Shown here piece by piece: positions 16,721 to 27,623 of a stretch of DNA of 38,948 nt (the first letter of the stretch is position 1; the number at the start of each line of letters is the position of its first letter). The notes beneath the pieces are model-generated. The model was not told the DNA's origin, did no database searches, and saw nothing but the letters and a program-made list of their open reading frames with translations. The DNA is from an uncultured Gammaproteobacteria bacterium (lineage in GTDB: Bacteria > Pseudomonadota > Gammaproteobacteria > Pseudomonadales > Pseudohongiellaceae), in contig CAJXIY010000016.1 of NCBI GenBank assembly GCA_913054495.1, positions 1-38,948 of the forward strand, given 5' to 3'. Position numbers and translations under genes: made by a program.

Positions 16721-18538
16721 ATGAAGCGCATTACCGTCCTCAGCCAACGCCTTAGCAATCAGATCGCAGCTGGCGAAGTTGTGGAGCGTCCGGCCTCGGT
16801 GATTAAAGAGTTAATGGAAAACAGTCTGGATGCCGGTGCCGACAGACTGGAAATAGATGTGGAGCAGGGTGGGACAAAACTCTTACGGGTGCGAGATAAC
16901 GGCGCGGGCATTCACAAGCAGGACCTTGCTCTGGCGTTGAGTCGCCACGCTACCAGCAAAATTGCAGAACTGTCAGACCTGGAAAATATTCGCAGCCTCG
17001 GCTTTCGCGGGGAGGCCCTGGCCAGCATCAGCTCCGTCTCCCGACTCAAGCTGACTTCAAAAACCGGGGAGGCTGGCGACGGCAGTGCTTGGAGGGTAGC
17101 GGCCGAAGGTCAGGAAATGGAGGCACAAGTGGCCCCCGCCGCGCACCCCCAGGGGACCACGGTGGAGGTGAGGGACCTATTCTTCAATACCCCTGCCCGC
17201 AAAAAGTTTTTGAAGACAGAGAAAACCGAATTCACCCGTATCGATGAGATTGTAAAACGCATTGCCCTCAGTCGTTTCGACGTGCAGTTCACGCTAAATC
17301 ATAATCAGCGTGCGATTCACAAATTGCTGGCGGCGAAGACCGAGCAGGAACAGCAGCGTCGGGTGGGGCTGGTGTGCGGGCCGGCCTTTGTCGAGAACTC
17401 TGTCTTTGTGGACATGGACGGGCCGGAACTCAGGCTAAGGGGTTGGGTCAGTCTGCCCACGTTCTCGCGCAGCCAGGCCGACCTGCAATACTTCTATGTG
17501 AATGGCCGCATTATTCGCGACAAGTTAGTCACCCATGCGATCAGGCAAGCCTATCGGGATGTGCTGTTTCATGGCCGTCATCCCGCCTATGTGCTTTATC
17601 TGGAATTGGCGCCAGGCGCTGTGGACGTCAATGTACATCCCACCAAACACGAAGTCCGGTTTCGGGACAGCCGTCTGGTACATGACTTCCTGTTCAGCTC
17701 CCTGCATAAGGCCCTGGCGAAGATAACACCGACAGACCAGCTTGCTGCGGCCGACTCAAACCTGCACAGCGGCGCTGCTTTCGGCTCGAGTTATGCCGGG
17801 TCTGGCGCCGACTTCGGCGGCGGGGCGCAGAGTCATTTGTCATTGTCGGAGCCGACGCGTCAATCCTATGGGACTGGTTCTCACGGTTCCGGGCCCGCAG
17901 CTATTCAACAACAGCTCGCCGCATATGCCAGACTCAATGCCGATGACGACGAAGTACCGCCCCTGGGTTACGCCATCGCGCAATTGCACGGAATATACAT
18001 ATTGGCCCAGAACCAGGAGGGATTGATCGTGGTCGATATGCATGCCGCCCACGAACGCATTACTTACGAGCGCATGAAGCAAGCTTGTCAGAACGAAGAG
18101 TTAAAAATGCAGCCGCTATTGGTGCCGCTGTCGATTGCGGTCAGCGCCGCCGAGGCAGAATGTGCCGAGTCCCAGCGTCAGATGCTATTGCAACTCGGCA
18201 TCGAGCTGGAACGGGCCGCTACCGAATCGATTATCGTTCGTCAGATTCCGTCCATCCTGCGCGACGCCGACATCGAACAGCTGGTGCGAGACGTCCTCAG
18301 TGATGTGCTTGAATACGGTAGCAGCGATCGCATTCAGGCACATCAGGATGAGTTACTGTCCACGATGGCCTGTCATGGTTCGGTCCGAGCCAATCGGCAA
18401 CTAAGCATCCCGGAGATGAATGCCTTGCTGCGCGACATGGAAGCTACCGAGCGTAGCGGTCAGTGCAACCACGGGCGACCTACCTGGGTCTATCAATCCC
18501 TGGATGAATTGGACAAGTTGTTTCTTCGCGGCCAGTAA
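16721..18538 (+). CDS. mutL: DNA mismatch repair protein MutL (endonuclease type)
   Basis: Encodes 605 residues. The N-terminal GHKL ATPase has [33 protein letters not shown] and [14 protein letters not shown] transducer domain continues to about 335, followed by a Ser/Gly-rich linker (about 345-400) and the C-terminal dimerisation domain. The last contains [12 protein letters not shown], matching the MutL endonuclease motif DQHAx2Ex4E with Met for Gln, plus [10 protein letters not shown] and [10 protein letters not shown] (CxHGRP). E. coli MutL lacks this motif, so repair here is probably MutH-independent. The gene order is as in other gammaproteobacteria. Confidence 0.95.
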   Translation: MKRITVLSQRLSNQIAAGEVVERPASVIKELMENSLDAGADRLEIDVEQGGTKLLRVRDNGAGIHKQDLALALSRHATSKIAELSDLENIRSLGFRGEALASISSVSRLKLTSKTGEAGDGSAWRVAAEGQEMEAQVAPAAHPQGTTVEVRDLFFNTPARKKFLKTEKTEFTRIDEIVKRIALSRFDVQFTLNHNQRAIHKLLAAKTEQEQQRRVGLVCGPAFVENSVFVDMDGPELRLRGWVSLPTFSRSQADLQYFYVNGRIIRDKLVTHAIRQAYRDVLFHGRHPAYVLYLELAPGAVDVNVHPTKHEVRFRDSRLVHDFLFSSLHKALAKITPTDQLAAADSNLHSGAAFGSSYAGSGADFGGGAQSHLSLSEPTRQSYGTGSHGSGPAAIQQQLAAYARLNADDDEVPPLGYAIAQLHGIYILAQNQEGLIVVDMHAAHERITYERMKQACQNEELKMQPLLVPLSIAVSAAEAECAESQRQMLLQLGIELERAATESIIVRQIPSILRDADIEQLVRDVLSDVLEYGSSDRIQAHQDELLSTMACHGSVRANRQLSIPEMNALLRDMEATERSGQCNHGRPTWVYQSLDELDKLFLRGQ

Positions 18539-18619
18539 TATTGAATACTTAATCAGAAGTTCTCTGGGTATCATTAGCACTCGATCCTTGTTGTACAAGT
18601 CACGCTATTCAGAAAATTT

Positions 18620-19642
18620 GTGAATACCCAAAAATCCAAAGCCGATGTCATCTGCCTGATGGGACCAACCGCCGCAGGCAAGACGGCGATGGCGGTGGAG
18701 TTGGTGCAGCGTCACCGCTTCCAGATTATTAATGTGGATTCCGCGCAGATATACAGGGGCATGGATATCGGTACGGGGAAGCCCGACCGCGACATTCTCA
18801 AGCTCGCTCCCCACAGGATGATCGATATCAGGGATCCTGCCGAAGTGTACTCGGCCTCGAAGTTTCGCCGCGATGTGCTGATTCATATTGACGAGATTTT
18901 AGAGCAGGGGGACACACCCTTATTGGTGGGTGGCACCATGCTTTATTTCAAGGTCTTGCGTGATGGACTGGCCGATATGCCCAACGCGGATTCCGAGGTA
19001 CGCAGAGAAATTGAGGCGTTGGCGGCGGCCGAGGGCTGGGCCAGCGTGCATCGGCAACTGGCCCAGGTGGACCCGGAGTCTGCCGCACGTATTCACCCGA
19101 ATGATCCGCAGCGATTGCAACGTGCCCTGGAGGTGTTCCTGGTATCTGGCAAGACCATGACGCAACTGCATACTGAGGAAAAGATCGCCAGGGGAAAACC
19201 AGTCCAGGCAGGAGAAAACGGGGAAGCGTTCGTCCCTGTCGGCGATCACGATCGAAGGCTGCCCTACAAATTGCATTTTTTCGCAATCCAGACTGGGGAG
19301 CGCAGCGTACTGCACAGCAGGATTGAGCAGCGGTTCATGCAAATGTTACGCGCCGGACTGGTGGCCGAAGTGGAAGCGCTGTACACCAGGGAAGACTTGA
19401 ATCCCCTGTTGCCATCAATAAAATCAGTGGGTTACAGGCAGGTTTGGCAGTATTTGGCGGGCGATTTAAACTATGACGGCATGGTGGAAAAGAGTATCAT
19501 CGCTACTCGGCAGCTCGCTAAACGTCAGCTTACCTGGCTTCGTAGTTGGCAAAACCTGCAAAAATTAGATGATCCCTCGGGAAAAAACAGGGCCAATTCT
19601 ATCGACCAGGTCTTGAATTACTTGGATTCCATCTCTATATAG
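18620..19642 (+). CDS. miaA: tRNA dimethylallyltransferase MiaA
   Basis: Encodes 340 residues from a GTG start, which places MGPTAAGKTAMAVELV about 15 residues in, as usual. P-loop, NVDSAQIYRGMDIGTGKP, HRMIDIRDPAEVYSASKFR, LLVGGTMLYFKVLRDGL, IHPNDPQRLQRALEV and SVGYRQVWQYL are the family motifs. The enzyme adds the dimethylallyl group to A37 of tRNAs that read UNN codons. Between mutL and hfq it forms the familiar mutL-miaA-hfq order; in E. coli, hfq is expressed partly from promoters within miaA. Confidence 0.95.
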   Translation: MNTQKSKADVICLMGPTAAGKTAMAVELVQRHRFQIINVDSAQIYRGMDIGTGKPDRDILKLAPHRMIDIRDPAEVYSASKFRRDVLIHIDEILEQGDTPLLVGGTMLYFKVLRDGLADMPNADSEVRREIEALAAAEGWASVHRQLAQVDPESAARIHPNDPQRLQRALEVFLVSGKTMTQLHTEEKIARGKPVQAGENGEAFVPVGDHDRRLPYKLHFFAIQTGERSVLHSRIEQRFMQMLRAGLVAEVEALYTREDLNPLLPSIKSVGYRQVWQYLAGDLNYDGMVEKSIIATRQLAKRQLTWLRSWQNLQKLDDPSGKNRANSIDQVLNYLDSISI

Positions 19643-19761
19643 AACTTTATACCGAAGTAATGCGTCAGATTGGGATTCCAGTAGCCTGCTTTTGAGACTC
19701 GCCCCATTCTGGCTTCCAGGTCTTTGGAACTATCGCATTGTAGATTGTAAGGAGAAAAATA

Positions 19762-20031
19762 ATGTCGAAAGGACATACGCTACAAGACCCTTTTCTGAAT
19801 GTACTTCGGAAAGAACGCATTCCGGTGTCTATATATCTGATCAGCGGAATTAAACTACAAGGCCAGATCGAATCCTTCGATCAATTTGTAATCTTATTGA
19901 AGAATGCCGTGAGTCAGATGGTCTATAAACACGCCATATCCACCGTCGTTCCCTCTCGTATGGTAAAGATTCCGATACAGGGTTCAGGTGATGCGCCCGC
20001 CGAGGACGTTGCGGAGTCGGGTAACGCCTAG
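19762..20031 (+). CDS. hfq: RNA chaperone Hfq
   Basis: Encodes 89 residues. The Sm1/Sm2 core is present: [40 protein letters not shown], and the [12 protein letters not shown] end of Sm2. The proximal-face Gln, Phe and the K-H residues are conserved. The C-terminal tail is short (about 20 residues) and acidic, unlike the long E. coli tail. A clear TAAGGAG ribosome binding site lies 7 nt before the ATG. Hfq hexamers pair small RNAs with mRNAs. Confidence 0.97.
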   Translation: MSKGHTLQDPFLNVLRKERIPVSIYLISGIKLQGQIESFDQFVILLKNAVSQMVYKHAISTVVPSRMVKIPIQGSGDAPAEDVAESGNA

Positions 20032-20057
20032 CAGGCTTAACTAAATGAGGTCAGCGT

Positions 20058-21389
20058 TTGTTTTTTGATCGACCAGAATCTGGTGAGGTTGCCATTCTCG
20101 TCCATATTTCCATTGCATCGGAATCTGAACGAGAGGATCCAACTGAATTCGAAGAATTGGCCCTGTCCGCCGGTGCCATGCCGGTGGCCTACATCACCGG
20201 TTCTCGAAAGAAACCAACACCCGACTATTTTATCGGTGTCGGCAAGTTGGAGGAGATAGCGGCCGCGGTGCAGGCCCACCAGGCGGAGCTGGTGTTGTTC
20301 AATCACGCCCTGTCTCCGAGCCAGGAACGTAATCTTGAGGCCCAACTCGAATGCAGAGTGTTGGACAGAACCGGTCTCATCCTGGATATTTTTGCCCAGC
20401 GCGCCAGCAGCCATGAAGGCAAATTACAGGTCGAATTGGCACAGCTCAGTCATTCGCGAACCAGACTGAAGCGTGGATGGACCCACCTGGACAGGCAAAA
20501 AGGGGGTATCGGCTTGCGCGGTGCCGGCGAGACCCAGTTGGAGCTCGATCAGCGCATGATTGACCAGCGTATCAAGTCCATTAACAAGAGCTTGGGCAAA
20601 GTTAGAAGCCAGCGTAAGCAGGGTCGCCGTTCGCGGCAACGGGCAGAATTGCCAACGATATCGCTGGTGGGGTACACCAACGCGGGCAAGTCTTCCCTGT
20701 TTAACCGCATCACTCAAGCGGATAACTATGTAGCGGATAAGTTGTTCGCCACCCTGGATTCGACCCTGCGACGCATCGATCTGCCGAACTATGGCGCTGC
20801 CTTGCTGGCGGACACAGTGGGCTTCATCAGTCATTTACCCCATGAGTTGGTCGAGGCGTTCCGGGCGACGCTGGAAGAAACCGCGGCTGCAGATTTGCTA
20901 TTACACATCATCGATGCGGCCAATGAATCCCGTCAGGATTTTATTGGCGAAGTAAATTCCGTACTCACTCGCATCGGCGCCGACTCGGCAAGGCAGTTGC
21001 AGGTAATGAACAAGATTGATTTGATCCCGGGCCAGGAGCCTGAGATCCAGCGCGATGAGAGTGGCACGCCGGTACGGGTATGGGTGTCGGCGAAAACCGG
21101 TGCCGGACTGCCGCTGTTGTACACGGCAATTTCAGAATTACTCGCTGGCGCCTTGGTAGAAGCCACTCTGCGACTCGATCCTGACCAGGCACGGCTTCGC
21201 AGCCAGTTGTATACACGGAATTTCATCGAAGCAGAACAGATCGACGAAGCGGGTCATTATCTGTTGAGCTTGAGACTACCGCGCCAGGATCTCGATCGAA
21301 TCCTGCAGCAATCAGGTATTGTCATTCTTAAGAGTAAGCAGTCCGTCAGCAGTGAGCCCGTTGAGCCCAGGACACTTAAGACAGCGTGA
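20058..21389 (+). CDS. hflX: ribosome-associated GTPase HflX
   Basis: Encodes 443 residues from a TTG at 20058 (GAGGT ribosome binding site at about 20047). This start gives MFFDRPESGEVAILVHI, which aligns directly with the E. coli N-terminus. The N-terminal domain has ITGSRKKPTPDYFIGVGKLEEI, LFNHALSPSQERNLE, and GWTHLDRQKGGIGLRGAGE. The G domain carries G1 GYTNAGKSSLF, G3 DTVGFI and G4 NKID. HflX splits stalled 70S ribosomes, notably after heat stress. It follows hfq by 26 nt. Confidence 0.96.
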   Translation: MFFDRPESGEVAILVHISIASESEREDPTEFEELALSAGAMPVAYITGSRKKPTPDYFIGVGKLEEIAAAVQAHQAELVLFNHALSPSQERNLEAQLECRVLDRTGLILDIFAQRASSHEGKLQVELAQLSHSRTRLKRGWTHLDRQKGGIGLRGAGETQLELDQRMIDQRIKSINKSLGKVRSQRKQGRRSRQRAELPTISLVGYTNAGKSSLFNRITQADNYVADKLFATLDSTLRRIDLPNYGAALLADTVGFISHLPHELVEAFRATLEETAAADLLLHIIDAANESRQDFIGEVNSVLTRIGADSARQLQVMNKIDLIPGQEPEIQRDESGTPVRVWVSAKTGAGLPLLYTAISELLAGALVEATLRLDPDQARLRSQLYTRNFIEAEQIDEAGHYLLSLRLPRQDLDRILQQSGIVILKSKQSVSSEPVEPRTLKTA

Positions 21390-21494
21390 ATCTCGACGAC
21401 CAGCTTATCTGATGTGCTCAAAATGCTGTGTAAATCTGCAATAACCCGCTAATATCTAACTTACTGTGTGCTAAGCAAAGCTATGGAGAAACCA

Positions 21495-22694
21495 ATGGCC
21501 TGGAATGAACCTGGAAATAACGGCGGCGACAAGGACCCCTGGGGGGGTGGTGGCCGGCGCGGTGGTGGAGACCAGGGACCACCCGATATCGATAAGGTGA
21601 TTAAAAACCTCAGCAAGAAATTCAATAGTCTGTTCGGTGGCTCCGGTGGCGGATCCAGCAGCGGCGGTGGTGTGTCCAGAGGCCGCGGCTTGTCCGCTGG
21701 CCTCATCGCCGCCATGGCAGCGGTGGTGGCGGTAATATGGGCCTTCACGGGATTTTACATCGTCGACGCAGCAGAACGCGGCGTGGTACTGCGATTTGGC
21801 AATGTACTGGATAACATCGTACAGCCCGGATTACATTGGAACCCGCCCATCATCGACGATGTCCATCTGGTCAATATCCTGGCACTGAATACCCAGACCT
21901 ACGATGCCGGGTCGATGCTGACCACCGATGAAAATATCATCGATATTACCGTTACCGTGCAATATCGGATCGATGATCCGGTAAATTATGTCATCTCCGT
22001 AGCCAGCCCCTTGGGCAGTCTGGACAACGCCGCGGAATCGGCGATTCGGCATGTGGTGGGTGGTAATTCAATGGACCAGATTCTGACCACCGGCCGAGAT
22101 CGGGTTGCGGTGGATGTGGAGGAGCGACTACAGAGTTATATGGATTTGTATAGTACCGGAATCGTGATCAGCCAAGTGAACGTCGTCGATGCGCAACCAC
22201 CGGATGCTGTGAGAGCAGCTTTCGATGATGTGATTCGGGCCCGGGAAGATGAAGAACGGGTACAGAATGAGGCGCTGCAATATTCCAATCGCATCATTCC
22301 AGAAGCACGGGGTGAGGCGCAGCAGCAGATTGAGCGGGCTAACGCCTATAAAGAAGAATCCATTGCCAGGGCCATAGGTGATGCCTCTCGCTTCGAACAA
22401 CAATTGACTGAGTATTTGCTGGCGCCAGAGGTTACTCGACAACGACTTTATATTGATTCCCTGCAAGACGTGATGACCGCCAGCAGCAAGATTTTAATCG
22501 ATGTAGAGGGCGGAAATAACATGTTATACCTGCCGCTGGATCAGATGATGCAGCGTGGTGGTTCGACGGCAAGCAGCACCGCGCAAGAGCTAAGAGATCT
22601 GGCCAATAGAATAGCACCCTATCTGCCTGGACCGGGCGGGACCAATGCGGTGGATCGATCGCGCTTAACCACCAGTGGGCGAGGAGCACGCTAA
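21495..22694 (+). CDS. hflK: FtsH modulator HflK (SPFH/band 7)
   Basis: Encodes 399 residues. MAWNEPGNNGGDKDPWG matches the E. coli N-terminus, and GGAG lies 6 nt upstream, so the ATG at 21495 is chosen over GTG 21468 or ATG 21483. It has a Gly-rich cytoplasmic tail with repeated GGG tracts, one transmembrane helix (about residues 68-88), then an SPFH domain (GFYIVDAAERGVVLRFG, NIVQPGLHWNPP) and a long coiled coil. With HflC it forms a cage around the FtsH protease in the inner membrane. It overlaps hflC by 1 nt (TAATG). Confidence 0.95.
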   Translation: MAWNEPGNNGGDKDPWGGGGRRGGGDQGPPDIDKVIKNLSKKFNSLFGGSGGGSSSGGGVSRGRGLSAGLIAAMAAVVAVIWAFTGFYIVDAAERGVVLRFGNVLDNIVQPGLHWNPPIIDDVHLVNILALNTQTYDAGSMLTTDENIIDITVTVQYRIDDPVNYVISVASPLGSLDNAAESAIRHVVGGNSMDQILTTGRDRVAVDVEERLQSYMDLYSTGIVISQVNVVDAQPPDAVRAAFDDVIRAREDEERVQNEALQYSNRIIPEARGEAQQQIERANAYKEESIARAIGDASRFEQQLTEYLLAPEVTRQRLYIDSLQDVMTASSKILIDVEGGNNMLYLPLDQMMQRGGSTASSTAQELRDLANRIAPYLPGPGGTNAVDRSRLTTSGRGAR

Positions 22695-23563
22695 TGAAAA
22701 ACTTTATTTTGGTTGGATTGGTATTTCTGGTTCTGGTTGTCGGTGGCAACAGCCTGTTCGTGATCAAACAAACCGAACGGGCGGTGATGCTGCAATTTGG
22801 TGAAATAGTTCAGCCCGATATCCAGCCTGGCTTACACGTGAAAATTCCCTGGGTAAACACCGTGCGCAAATTCGATGGCCGTATCCTTACCGAGGATTCA
22901 CCGCAGCAGCGCTTTCTCACCGCGGAGCAGAAATTCCTGGAAGTCGACTCATATGCCAAGTGGCGAATCAAGGATGTGAGACAGTTCTACGTGTCTACCG
23001 GCGGCGACACTGCCATCGCCGGCAGTCGCCTGTCGGAGCGTATTAATGATGGCCTGCGCGACCAGATTGCTTCCCGTACCTTGGTGGAAGTAGTGGCAGG
23101 TGAGCGCGACCAACTGATGTTGGCTCTCACGGCGGAATTGAACGAAACTACGGTGGCCGATCTCGGCGTGGAAATTATTGATGTACGCGTCAAGCGTATC
23201 GATCTGCCCGATGATGTGAGGCAATCGGTGTATGATCGTATGATTACCGAGCGCAATCGGGAGGCCCAGGACCATCGTTCCAGGGGAGATGAACTGGCCA
23301 TTGGCATAAGCGCCGATGCGGAACGGCGGGCTGTAATTTATCGCGCCGAAGCCTATAGGGACGCCGAGCAGATTCGGGGTGAAGGCGATGCACAAGCGAC
23401 TCGAATATATGCCGAGGCCTACTCTAAAGATCCTGAGTTTTATGCATTCACTCGGTCTCTGAACGCCTACCGGGCAACATTCAGCTCGAAAGGGGATATA
23501 TTGCTGCTCGATCCCGACAGTGAATTTTTCAAATACCTTAAAGGTGGAGATCTTCCACAGTAA
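22694..23563 (+). CDS. hflC: FtsH modulator HflC (SPFH/band 7)
   Basis: Encodes 289 residues. An N-terminal transmembrane helix (about 2-20) is followed by the SPFH domain: FVIKQTERAVMLQFGEI, DIQPGLHVKIPWVNTV, FDGRILTEDSPQQRFLTAEQK, GVEIIDVRVKRIDLP. A coiled coil and the C-terminal FYAFTRSLNAYR segment complete it. It is the obligate partner of HflK. The ATG shares its first A with the hflK stop codon, so the pair is translationally coupled. Confidence 0.96.
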   Translation: MKNFILVGLVFLVLVVGGNSLFVIKQTERAVMLQFGEIVQPDIQPGLHVKIPWVNTVRKFDGRILTEDSPQQRFLTAEQKFLEVDSYAKWRIKDVRQFYVSTGGDTAIAGSRLSERINDGLRDQIASRTLVEVVAGERDQLMLALTAELNETTVADLGVEIIDVRVKRIDLPDDVRQSVYDRMITERNREAQDHRSRGDELAIGISADAERRAVIYRAEAYRDAEQIRGEGDAQATRIYAEAYSKDPEFYAFTRSLNAYRATFSSKGDILLLDPDSEFFKYLKGGDLPQ

Positions 23564-23678
23564 GTCGACGGAATTGGGAAACAACCCGTAAACGAAAATT
23601 AATCCGCAAAAACACGCATACCCTGGAGCGTTTTTACCGCCGCGCTTCGGGGTTGCGGTGGGTCTGAGTTTTAGTCGG

Positions 23679-23711
23679 TTCTGGCAGCTTTGCCTGTGGT
23701 AGCTGGCAGAA
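23679..23711 (+). repeat. inverted repeat between hflC and the DUF2065 gene
   Basis: Arms TTCTGGCAGCT (23679-23689) and AGCTGGCAGAA (23701-23711) pair at 10 of 11 positions around an 11-nt loop. No T-run follows, so it is not a classical terminator. It could stabilise or attenuate the operon transcript. Confidence 0.45.
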
Positions 23712-23739
23712 CTGGCTAACAGGGTGAAGAAGCATCGTT

Positions 23740-23925
23740 ATGTGGCATGAATTAGCCGTGGCATTCTGCTTGATGTTGGTAATAGAAGGTATTATTCCCT
23801 TTGTTAATCCCGGACGCTGGCGCCAAATGTTAATGATGCTGGACCAGATTGATGACCGGGCTATGCGCATGATTGGACTCGGTAGCATGTTAAGCGGTAC
23901 TGCGCTGCTCTATTTTATTAATTAG
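23740..23925 (+). CDS. yjeT: small membrane protein, DUF2065 (YjeT-like)
   Basis: Encodes 61 residues with two predicted transmembrane helices: WHELAVAFCLMLVIEGIIPF, and MIGLGSMLSGTALLYFI at the C-terminus. A short loop PGRWRQMLMMLDQIDDRAMR separates them, which is the DUF2065 pattern. E. coli yjeT occupies the same place between hflC and purA. The function is unknown. A GTGAAGAAG stretch lies upstream of the ATG. Confidence 0.88.
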   Translation: MWHELAVAFCLMLVIEGIIPFVNPGRWRQMLMMLDQIDDRAMRMIGLGSMLSGTALLYFIN

Positions 23926-23988
23926 GGGGTCTGTCGGACTCCCGCAACACCAATTAATTGGCATTGAATTCTGGAAAGCGGAATTGAC

Positions 23989-25182
23989 ATGACTTCTGCA
24001 AAGCCCTGGTTATTGCCTGACGGCGTCGAGGAAATACTGCCCGAAGAAGCCCGGAAGCTGGAGTGCCTGCGTCGCCAGCTGCTGGATTTGTATGAATCCT
24101 GGGGTTATCAGTTGGTCATCACCCCACTGATCGAATTTCTCGACTCTCTCCTCGTCGGGTCTTCTCACGACCTCGACTTGCACACCTTCAAGATTACCGA
24201 TCAGCTCAGTGGTCGCATGATGGGTATACGCGCCGATATCACGCCGCAAGCCGCCCGCATCGATGCCCACTGTCTTAATCATGCCGGGCCGGTGCGACTC
24301 TGTTACGCCGATAGCGTGTTGCATACCAGGCCGCGTGGCTTGTTAACCAGTAGGGTGCCGATTCGAGTGGGTGCCGAGTTGTACGGTCATGCCGGCGTGG
24401 AATGTGACATCGAACTGGTGTGTCTCATGCACGCAACCCTGGCAGCAGCCGAGATTGGTGACATTCAGATAGTGCTCGGCCACGTCGGCCTGTTCAGGTC
24501 ACTGCTCACGGTGGCGAAGCTCGAGCAGGCGGTCGAGCAAACTCTGTTCGACGCGGTGCAACGCAAGGCCTATAGCGAGATAGATTCGGTACTGGAGGAA
24601 TCCGTGGCCGATGAGTCGCTGGGAGAGATGTTGAGGCGCCTGAGTCGGCTCAGCGGTGGCGAGGAAACCTTGGTCGAAGCGATCGAAGTTTTTGACAAGG
24701 CGCCAGCTGCTGTCAAGAGAGAGTTACAGGAACTTGTTGCCATTGTTGAAGGCGTGAAAAAGCGTCTACCGGAAATTGTGCTGAACTTCGATCTCTGCGA
24801 ATTACGAGGCTATGAGTATCACACCGGTATTGTCTTTGCAGCCTATACGCCCGAGTATGGACGCGCGGTGGCGAAAGGCGGGCGCTATGATCACATCGGT
24901 GAAGTATTTGGTCGCGCCAGGCCCGCATCGGGTTTCGATAGTGACCTGAAAACCCTGGCTAAATTGAGCGCAAAAAAATATCCGGGCAGAACCTGCATTC
25001 TTGCGCCCAATGATGTGAGTGATGAATTACTGACGCTGGTGACGAAACTCCGTGCCGATGGCTCCATTGTGATCAATAATTTGCGCCCTGAAGCGTTGAC
25101 TGACGAGGACAGGCAAGAGTTAAGCTGTGATCGCCAAATCGTTAGCCGCGATGGTAAATGGCTGGTGGAAGACTTCGATTAA
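23989..25182 (+). CDS. hisZ: ATP phosphoribosyltransferase regulatory subunit HisZ
   Basis: Encodes 397 residues of a class II aminoacyl-tRNA synthetase-like fold related to HisRS: LPDGVEEILPEEARKLECLRRQLLDLYESWGYQLVITPLIEF (quoted in part), ADITPQAARIDAH, GAELYGHAG, FDLCELRGYEYHTGIVFAAY and GGRYDHIGEVFGRARPASGF. It lacks the anticodon-binding domain of HisRS. HisZ activates and gives feedback control to short-form HisG in the first step of histidine synthesis. HisG is not in the window. GGAAAGCGGA precedes the ATG. Confidence 0.94.
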   Translation: MTSAKPWLLPDGVEEILPEEARKLECLRRQLLDLYESWGYQLVITPLIEFLDSLLVGSSHDLDLHTFKITDQLSGRMMGIRADITPQAARIDAHCLNHAGPVRLCYADSVLHTRPRGLLTSRVPIRVGAELYGHAGVECDIELVCLMHATLAAAEIGDIQIVLGHVGLFRSLLTVAKLEQAVEQTLFDAVQRKAYSEIDSVLEESVADESLGEMLRRLSRLSGGEETLVEAIEVFDKAPAAVKRELQELVAIVEGVKKRLPEIVLNFDLCELRGYEYHTGIVFAAYTPEYGRAVAKGGRYDHIGEVFGRARPASGFDSDLKTLAKLSAKKYPGRTCILAPNDVSDELLTLVTKLRADGSIVINNLRPEALTDEDRQELSCDRQIVSRDGKWLVEDFD

Positions 25183-25238
25183 AACCCCAGCCTGCTAGTC
25201 TGTAACTGATGCATCGAGATTGTAGATCGACTGAGTGA

Positions 25239-26540
<1,302 letters not shown>

Positions 26541-26543
26541 TCG

Positions 26544-27455
26544 TTAAATAAGCACTCGCGGCGGCCACAGGCATGCCGCACCCCTGGCGCCGCTGGCATC
26601 ACCGAAGCTCGGGGGGGACAACTCTGTGAGCAGGGTGTCGGTGAACACAAAGTCCTGCATTTCCTTTGGCACCGAAGTGTACAGTTCAGTGATGTTCGAC
26701 AGTCCACCACCAAGTATTATTATGTCCGGATCGATAACATTGACGACCGTGGCGAGGCAGCGCGCCAGTTGTTGGCAGTAAAGACGAATGCATTCTATGG
26801 CCGCTTGATCGCCTCCATCGGCCAGGTGGGCAATTGCCACCGCTTCCCCCTCGCCATCAAAGCCTTCCTGGAATGTTTGTTTTAGACCTCTGCCTGACAG
26901 CACCGTCTCGATGCAGTTAAGCCGCCCGCAATAGCAGCTGCGATCTGCATCGAACAGCTCGCGCACTGTAGCAGGCACGGAATTGTGTCCCCACTCGCCT
27001 GCGATGCGGTTCGGCCCGGTAAGTAATTTCCTGTTGATAACGATGCCACCACCGGTGCCGGTGCCGATGATGACGCCAAATACAGTACTTGAGTCTTTGC
27101 CGGCGCCGTAATGAGCTTCTGACAGGGCGAAACAATTGGCATCGTTCTCCAGGCGGATTTCGTAGCCGAGGCGTTGTTCGAGGTCCTTCTTTAGTGCTCG
27201 ATCGTTGAGGCAAACTGAATTGCAGTTTTTCATTATCCCGCCCGGCATGGATAAAGTGCCAGGAGTCCCTATTCCAACGCTTAGTGGAGTCTTATCGAAA
27301 GTTTGAAGTTCCTCGATGAGACTGCAAAGCGCGTCCAGGGTGCTGTCGTAATTATCCGCCGGTGTATCCCTTCGAATTTTATCTTCGACTTCGCCCACAT
27401 CCGATATGAGCACCCCTTCTATCTTGGTGCCGCCCAGATCTACGCCAATTCTCAT
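26544..27455 (-). CDS. mak: ROK-family sugar kinase, fructokinase (Mak)-like
   Basis: Encodes 303 residues. The N-terminal phosphate loop MRIGVDLGGTKIEGVL, LENDANCFALSEA with catalytic Asp, GVIIGTGTGGG, and GEWGHNSVP are present. The ROK zinc motif CYCGRLNCIETVLSGRG follows, then NVIDPDIIILGGGLSN. The tail GDASGARGAACLWPP resembles E. coli Mak (fructokinase) more than NagK or NanK, but substrate cannot be fixed from sequence alone. An AGGT ribosome binding site precedes the ATG. Confidence 0.85.
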   Translation of the reverse strand: MRIGVDLGGTKIEGVLISDVGEVEDKIRRDTPADNYDSTLDALCSLIEELQTFDKTPLSVGIGTPGTLSMPGGIMKNCNSVCLNDRALKKDLEQRLGYEIRLENDANCFALSEAHYGAGKDSSTVFGVIIGTGTGGGIVINRKLLTGPNRIAGEWGHNSVPATVRELFDADRSCYCGRLNCIETVLSGRGLKQTFQEGFDGEGEAVAIAHLADGGDQAAIECIRLYCQQLARCLATVVNVIDPDIIILGGGLSNITELYTSVPKEMQDFVFTDTLLTELSPPSFGDASGARGAACLWPPRVLI

Positions 27456-27623
27456 ATCGTACCTCGAACACTCCGATCAGTAGTTTGTGACGGCAATATC
27501 ATGTACCAGTGTCACTTTGTGCGGGTTTCAATTTTCCTTGCATAGTACTACAAACCCTCTAGAATCGGCGGTCCGCTTTAATTAATGTTAGAGCGCAAGC
27601 CATAACTCAACATGGGCCGATGA

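Noticed and set aside
27541-27566. Similarity between ACTACAAACCCTCTAG before the transposase gene and ACTACAAACTCTAG at about 37078, as possible attachment sites
   Set aside because: The match is short and interrupted, and nothing integrase-like lies between the two copies.
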